Of a DNA stretch of 19,132 nucleotides, positions 14,762 through 19,132 are shown in pieces (the first letter of the stretch is position 1; each line of letters opens with the position of its first letter). This stretch comes from an uncultured Bacteroidales bacterium (GTDB lineage: Bacteria; Bacteroidota; Bacteroidia; Bacteroidales; UBA932), in assembly GCA_946614205.1 (NCBI GenBank), contig CAMOGR010000229.1, forward strand, positions 1 to 19,132, read 5' to 3'. The notes under the pieces were generated by a model. It was given only the letters and a program-made list of their open reading frames with translations. It was not told where the DNA came from and made no database searches. Position numbers and translations under genes: made by a program.

Positions 14762-16120
14762 ATGAAACGCCTGCCGATTATCCTGTTTTTGCTTGCTGTC
14801 CTGTTGCCGCTTGGCGTCATGGGACAGGCCGACACCCTTACCCTCGCCCAGCTCCGCTCCGCCGTCCAGGCCGATCCGGGCCGAGCCGGGGGCAATCACT
14901 ACAATTACCAGTTCGCTCCTTACAGCGCCGCTCCCGCTCCCAGGGGATATGAGGCCGTATATATCAGCCATTACGGCAGGCATGGTTCCCGCCATGTCAC
15001 CAACAGCAAGAAGTACGACGACCTGGCGAGGATATTCAAAGAGGCTGCGTCCGCCGGAGTCCTTACGCCCGAAGGGGAGAGGCTCTGCGCCGACTACATG
15101 GCCATATACCCCAAGCTTCAGTACCATAACGGCGACCTCACGCTCAAGGGCCAGTGGCAGCACCGCGAGCTTGCCCGCCGCATGGTGAAAGCGTATCCTT
15201 CGGTATTCAGGAAGAAAGTGGCGGTCGACGCCCGTTCCACGGTGTCGCACCGCGCCATGATAAGCATGATGTCATTCTGCGACGAGCTCAGGCAGCTGCG
15301 CCCCAAGGCGACCATCAGCTACGCAGCCAACTACAGCGACCTCCACATCACGGCCCTGAATCCCCCGGGTGCCGGTGAAGAAGCTGCCGGGAAGGATTTT
15401 GCACGCATGTTTTCGAGCGAAACGATGCGGGCCGAGTTCGCACGTGCAGCTACCGCCGATTCACATTCCACGGAGGCGACTCTCGGACGCTTCTTTACGA
15501 GCCTGGAGCCGCTGGAAGGGTGCGGAACTCCCGCCCAGATGCTTTCTGACCTTCTTGAGGTCGCGGGCATTCTGCAGTGCATGGACTTCGACGCCGACCT
15601 GTCTGGTTATTTCACTTCGGACGAACTGTTCGACGGCTGGGCGTACAGCAATCTCTTCGCAGCTCTCATGTTCCGCGAGAACGCTTATTCCGCCGGTTTC
15701 CTGACGGCCCGCGCATATACTCTGCTGGACGACATCATCTCCCTTGCCGACAGCGACATGGCTTCCGGAGACATCGACGTGCGCCTCCGTTTCGGCCACG
15801 ATACGGTTGTGGCTCCACTCATGGGGCTGCTGGGAGTCCCCGGCTGGGAAGCGCTCGGAGCGGACATGACCAGCTGGAAATACCATTTCCAGAGCTGGAA
15901 CGTACCAATGGCATCCAATGCCCAGTTCATTTTCTACCGCAACAGGAAGGACCCTTCCGACATCCTCGTGCGCCTGATGTACAATGAGAAAGACCAGGCT
16001 CTCCCGCTTGCAGACCAGAGCCTCGCTCCGTACTACCGCTGGAGCGACTTCAAGTCTTATTATGCTCCCGTGATTGAAAACGCGCGCGAGCTCTGCGAGA
16101 GACTGCGCAGCCAAGAATAA
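14762..16120 (+). CDS. Histidine acid phosphatase (phytase/MINPP-like), secreted
   Basis: The start at 14762 (452 residues) gives a direct signal peptide (MKRLPIILFLLAVLLPLGVM, cleavage near GQA); an ATG at 14738 would add eight residues in front. The protein belongs to the histidine-type acid phosphatase branch. The phosphate-binding signature is SHYGRHGSR, with R73-H74-G75-S76-R77 and nucleophile His74; a further active-site arginine lies in DARST (R158), followed by SHR; the distal proton-donor motif is FGHDT (H346-D347). The family removes phosphate from phytate, inositol phosphates or sugar phosphates in the periplasm. Gut Bacteroides MINPP enzymes are of this general type but carry HAE, while HD as here is typical of bacterial phytase/glucose-1-phosphatase relatives. 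It is first in a rightward operon with an esterase and a GH3 enzyme, divergent from susC, so its substrate may be linked to the same nutrient. Confidence 0.9.
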   Translation: MKRLPIILFLLAVLLPLGVMGQADTLTLAQLRSAVQADPGRAGGNHYNYQFAPYSAAPAPRGYEAVYISHYGRHGSRHVTNSKKYDDLARIFKEAASAGVLTPEGERLCADYMAIYPKLQYHNGDLTLKGQWQHRELARRMVKAYPSVFRKKVAVDARSTVSHRAMISMMSFCDELRQLRPKATISYAANYSDLHITALNPPGAGEEAAGKDFARMFSSETMRAEFARAATADSHSTEATLGRFFTSLEPLEGCGTPAQMLSDLLEVAGILQCMDFDADLSGYFTSDELFDGWAYSNLFAALMFRENAYSAGFLTARAYTLLDDIISLADSDMASGDIDVRLRFGHDTVVAPLMGLLGVPGWEALGADMTSWKYHFQSWNVPMASNAQFIFYRNRKDPSDILVRLMYNEKDQALPLADQSLAPYYRWSDFKSYYAPVIENARELCERLRSQE

Positions 16121-16141
16121 CATTAAAATATTATAGCCTTT

Positions 16142-17317
16142 ATGAAACGTTTATTCCTTTTTGTTCTGGCAGCATGTGCCACGCTTCTGGTCTCTTGTGC
16201 GAATGACCCCAATCCCGTCGTAAAAGTGGACGGAGGCTCCGTCCAGGGTATACTGGAGGATGATGTGCTCATCTACAAGGGCATTCCCTTCGCCGCTCCG
16301 CCCGTAGGCGAACTGCGCGGCAAGCTCCTTCAGCCTGTGCAGCCCTGGGAGGGCGTACTGGAGGCCGACGCTTTCCGCGCTGCTGCCGCCCAGGCCGTCA
16401 AGACCGCTGACGACCCCATCTGGTATAAGGAATTCTATGCTGACGGACAGCCCGAGTACAGCGAAGACTGCATGTACCTGAATGTCTGGGCTCCCGCCGG
16501 AGCAGTGGGCAACGCCGGCTCCAAGGCTCCCGTAGCCGTGTGGATTCACGGCGGCGGCTTTCAGCAGGGCTACAGTTTCGAGAAGGAAATGGACGGAATG
16601 GAGTGGGCCAGGCGCGGAGTTATCCTCGTCACCATCCCTTACCGCCTCGGAGAAATCGGATTCCCTTCGAAGGACTGCCTGCTCGGTCTTCAGGATCAGG
16701 TGTTCGCCCTCAAATGGGTGAGGGACAATATCTCTGCATTTGGCGGAGACCCTTCGAACGTGACGATTTTCGGCCAGAGCGCCGGAGCCATAAGCTGCAA
16801 GTACCTGCTCACTATGCCTGAGGCTGAAGACCTTTTTGCAAGGGCCATTCTGCAGTCCGGCGGCGGCGTCAACGACATGTCCTTCCACCCTTCGCTCCCC
16901 GCCGGGACAGGCGGTGAAATCTTCCCCGCAAAGGTTGAGGAAGGCTGCTTTGACACCAAGCCCATAATGATGGGATGGGTGGCCCAGGACCCCGATTTCC
17001 TCGGGAAGCCTACAGTTGCCGAATTTGCCGACATCCTCGTGGCCCGTTCCGCCGACAGGCCTGTGTACGTATATGCCTTCAACCGCAATCTGCCCGGAGA
17101 GGCGGAGGGAGAGCCCGACTTCGGTGCGTTCCACTCCTTCGAGCTCTGGTACACTTTCGGCACCCTGGACCGCTGCTGGCGTCCTTTCACCGCGGCAGAC
17201 CACGAACTGAGCCGCCGCATGCTCGACTGCTGGACCTCGTTCGCCCGCACCGGCAACCCTGGCTGGAAAGCCTATGACAGCACCGATAAATATGTAGAAA
17301 CTTTTGATGTTGAGTAA
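16142..17317 (+). CDS. Compact type-B carboxylesterase lipoprotein
   Basis: A 391-residue carboxylesterase (COesterase/para-nitrobenzyl esterase family). A lipoprotein signal peptide ends in LVSC (Cys19). Family blocks in order: YKGIPFAAPPVGELR (45-59), SEDCMYLNVWAP (107-118), oxyanion loop WIHGGGF (134-140), nucleophile elbow FGQSAGA with Ser213, and the catalytic-His block GAFHSFELWYTFGTLDRCWR with His331. The family is usually near 500 residues. Here the stretch between the QSGGG after the nucleophile and the acid region (GWVAQDPD near 278-285), and the part after it, are much shorter, without any frameshift in view, so it looks like a stable compact form. The acid residue is probably Asp283 or Asp285 rather than the common Glu. 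It lies 21 nt after the phosphatase and 3 nt before the GH3 gene; role: removal of acyl or aryl esters, substrate unknown. Confidence 0.9.
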   Translation: MKRLFLFVLAACATLLVSCANDPNPVVKVDGGSVQGILEDDVLIYKGIPFAAPPVGELRGKLLQPVQPWEGVLEADAFRAAAAQAVKTADDPIWYKEFYADGQPEYSEDCMYLNVWAPAGAVGNAGSKAPVAVWIHGGGFQQGYSFEKEMDGMEWARRGVILVTIPYRLGEIGFPSKDCLLGLQDQVFALKWVRDNISAFGGDPSNVTIFGQSAGAISCKYLLTMPEAEDLFARAILQSGGGVNDMSFHPSLPAGTGGEIFPAKVEEGCFDTKPIMMGWVAQDPDFLGKPTVAEFADILVARSADRPVYVYAFNRNLPGEAEGEPDFGAFHSFELWYTFGTLDRCWRPFTAADHELSRRMLDCWTSFARTGNPGWKAYDSTDKYVETFDVE

Positions 17318-17320
17318 CTT

Positions 17321-19132
17321 ATGACTATACTTGAACTTCTTGCCGCAGCACTTGTTGCTGCCGCACCAGCGCAATGCGCAAAGGCGCCGTCACTGGAAAA
17401 GCAGGTCGACAAGATTGTTTCCGGCATGACGCTCGATCAGAAAATCGGCCAGATGATTCAGCTGGAAAGCGCCCAGCTCGCTTACGTCAATCCCGAGCTG
17501 GAGTTCGTTACCTTGATGAACTACGGGCCGGAGAAACTCTCCGAAATCATCGCCCGCGCAGGCCTGCAGGACCGTTACGACGCAGCCTCGATGTTCTCAG
17601 CACTCAAGCAGGGGAACTTCGACACCATGTATCCCTTCTATCTTCTGAGCCAGGAGCTTTGCGCGCTTGAAGGCTATTCGCTGGACCCTGCAAAACTCAA
17701 GACGGTCCTCGGAGAGCATAAGGTGGGCTCCATAATCAACATGCTCGGTGTGGAAGCCTCGGAACTCCCGCTTTGGCGCAAGACCATCGCCGGTCTGGAA
17801 GCCGCAGCCCTTGAGTACACCGGTGTGCCGATTATCTACGGACTCGACCAGGTACACGGCCCCACGTATATCTACGGCGGCACAATGTTTCCCCAGCAGC
17901 TGGGAATGGCGGCCACCTTCAACCCGGAACTCGTGCATGAGCTGGGAGAGATGAATGCCTACGAGACCCGTGCCGGCGGCGTGCGCTGGTGCTTCGGTCC
18001 CAGCATGGACCTTGCCCTCAAGCCCACCTGGTCCCGTTTCTACGAGACCTGGGGAGAGGACCCGTACCTCACCGGGGTCATGGCGACGTCTTACGCCCAG
18101 GGCCTGCTCGGTCCCGATCCCGACCACATTGATGAATATCATGTCATCCCGTGCCTCAAGCACTACGTGGGATACGGTACGCCCGACAGCGGCATCGACC
18201 GCACGCCTGCCACCATCACCCTTCAGGACCTGCGAGAGAAGCATTTCGAGCCTTTCCGCAAGGCTCTGCTCGCCGGAATTCCGTCCGTCATGACCAATTC
18301 CTCAGTGGTCAACGGCGTGCCCGGAGTCTGCAACAAGATGCTGCTTACCGACTGGCTCAAGGATGAGCTGCAGTGGGACGGAGTGGCCGTTTCCGACTGG
18401 GCCGACGTGCAGGAGCTCAGCCGTCTTATCAAGATTTCTCCGGGCCCCAAGGAAAGCATAGCGATGGCGGTGAACGCCGGCATAGACATGATAATGGTGC
18501 CCTCTGACCTTTCCTACGGCCCTCTGCTCCATGAGCTTGTGGCGGAAGGCAAAGTGAGCATGGAGCGCATTGACGACGCCGTGCGCCGTATCATACGCAT
18601 GAAGGTGCGTGCGGGCCTCTTCGACAAGAAGCAGAAGAAGGTCGAATATCCCAAGTTCGGCAGTCCCGAATTCGCCGCCAAGGCCCTGCAGGCTGCCGTC
18701 GAGAGCGAAGTGCTGCTCAAGAACGAGGGAGGCCTTCTGCCTCTTGCCCAGGGTACGAAAATCCTTCTCTGCGGCCCCAATGCCGATACCATGCGCGGCC
18801 TTTCCGGCGGCTGGACCTATTCCTGGCAGGGGAGCAAGGTGGAGCATTTCAGCGAGCCGTACAATACCATCCGCGAGGCTCTGGAGGCCCGATTCGGAGC
18901 GGACAACGTCATTTATGAGCCCGGTGTGGAATATGACTTCGGAAGCGACTGGTACAATGAAAAGGAGCCTTGCATCGACAAGGCCGTAGCGCGTGCGGCC
19001 GGGGCCGACTGCATCATTGCATGCGTAGGCGAGTGCTCTTACGCCGAAATGCCCGGCAGCATCAAGGACGCAAACCTGTCGCCTGCGCAGAAGGAACTCG
19101 TACGCGCCCTTGCAGCCACCGGAAAGCCTCTT
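17321..19132 (+). CDS. Glycoside hydrolase family 3 beta-glycosidase, 3' end outside window
   Basis: The frame from the ATG at 17321 stays open to the last base (604 codons seen), so the C terminus is missing. An in-frame stop, which is also the stop of the upstream esterase, lies 3 nt before this ATG and fixes the start region. The N terminus (MTILELLAAALVAAAPAQCA) is hydrophobic and signal-like but lacks a basic n-region. GH3 features: VDKIVSGMTLDQKIGQM near 29-46, VGSIIN near 135-140, IIYGLDQVHG, TMFPQQLGMAATF, the FYETWGEDPYL block, substrate-binding K280-H281 in CLKHYVGYG, and nucleophile Asp359 in VAVSDWADV. The second alpha/beta domain starts near 455 (ESEVLLKNEGGLLPL). Members are exo-acting, typically beta-glucosidases or beta-xylosidases, releasing single sugars in the periplasm. 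It is third in the operon, so it may act on the de-esterified or dephosphorylated glycoside. Exact sugar specificity cannot be called. Confidence 0.93.
   Translation, partial: MTILELLAAALVAAAPAQCAKAPSLEKQVDKIVSGMTLDQKIGQMIQLESAQLAYVNPELEFVTLMNYGPEKLSEIIARAGLQDRYDAASMFSALKQGNFDTMYPFYLLSQELCALEGYSLDPAKLKTVLGEHKVGSIINMLGVEASELPLWRKTIAGLEAAALEYTGVPIIYGLDQVHGPTYIYGGTMFPQQLGMAATFNPELVHELGEMNAYETRAGGVRWCFGPSMDLALKPTWSRFYETWGEDPYLTGVMATSYAQGLLGPDPDHIDEYHVIPCLKHYVGYGTPDSGIDRTPATITLQDLREKHFEPFRKALLAGIPSVMTNSSVVNGVPGVCNKMLLTDWLKDELQWDGVAVSDWADVQELSRLIKISPGPKESIAMAVNAGIDMIMVPSDLSYGPLLHELVAEGKVSMERIDDAVRRIIRMKVRAGLFDKKQKKVEYPKFGSPEFAAKALQAAVESEVLLKNEGGLLPLAQGTKILLCGPNADTMRGLSGGWTYSWQGSKVEHFSEPYNTIREALEARFGADNVIYEPGVEYDFGSDWYNEKEPCIDKAVARAAGADCIIACVGECSYAEMPGSIKDANLSPAQKELVRALAATGKPL

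Noticed and set aside
16151..17374. A 407-codon open frame on the minus strand opposite the carboxylesterase
   Set aside because: It is the antisense shadow of a gene with clear family motifs; high third-position G+C keeps the opposite frame open, and the translation shows no recognisable domain.
1..19132. tRNA, rRNA, insertion sequences, integrase sites or phage genes
   Set aside because: No cloverleaf-like sequence, transposase, terminal inverted repeats or phage proteins were seen; coding sequence covers nearly the whole window with uniform composition.

Overview
The window looks like a G+C-rich genome of the phylum Bacteroidota, probably a gut or rumen Bacteroidales. It has a SusC/SusD pair, a hybrid two-component system (HTCS) regulator, many lipoproteins with Bacteroidota-style signal peptides, TAnnTTTG-type -7 promoter boxes and few Shine-Dalgarno sequences. 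Genus cannot be read from the sequence alone.

Layout: (1) 1-591 (+) is the 3' end of a protein built from MORN/YwqK-like repeats. It converges with, and overlaps by 4 nt, (2) 588-4538 (-), a full-length HTCS sensor/regulator. (3) 4606-6306 (+) is a secreted two-domain alpha/beta-hydrolase esterase, divergent from the HTCS across 67 bp. (4) 6334-14572 (-) is a compact five-gene operon read leftwards: susC, susD, an unrecognised surface-type lipoprotein, and two tandem paralogous serine hydrolases of the beta-lactamase fold (gaps 12, 18, 1 and 3 nt). (5) 14573-14761 is a 189-bp divergent regulatory region with a SusC -7 box and three alternating TTTGCT hexamers. (6) 14762-19132 (+) is a second operon: histidine acid phosphatase, compact type-B carboxylesterase, and a GH3 beta-glycosidase cut off by the window end (gaps 21 and 3 nt).

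Taken together this resembles a polysaccharide-utilisation-like locus. The HTCS would sense a periplasmic ligand; SusC/SusD and the third lipoprotein would capture and import it; and a hydrolase set dominated by ester- or amide-cleaving enzymes (CE1-like esterase, two beta-lactamase-fold hydrolases, carboxylesterase), plus one phosphatase and one exo-acting GH3, would process it. No endo-glycanase or lyase lies in the window. The target may therefore be a small, acylated (perhaps phosphorylated) glycoside rather than a bulk polysaccharide; this is inference. Most gene identities are secure at family level. Substrates are unknown.
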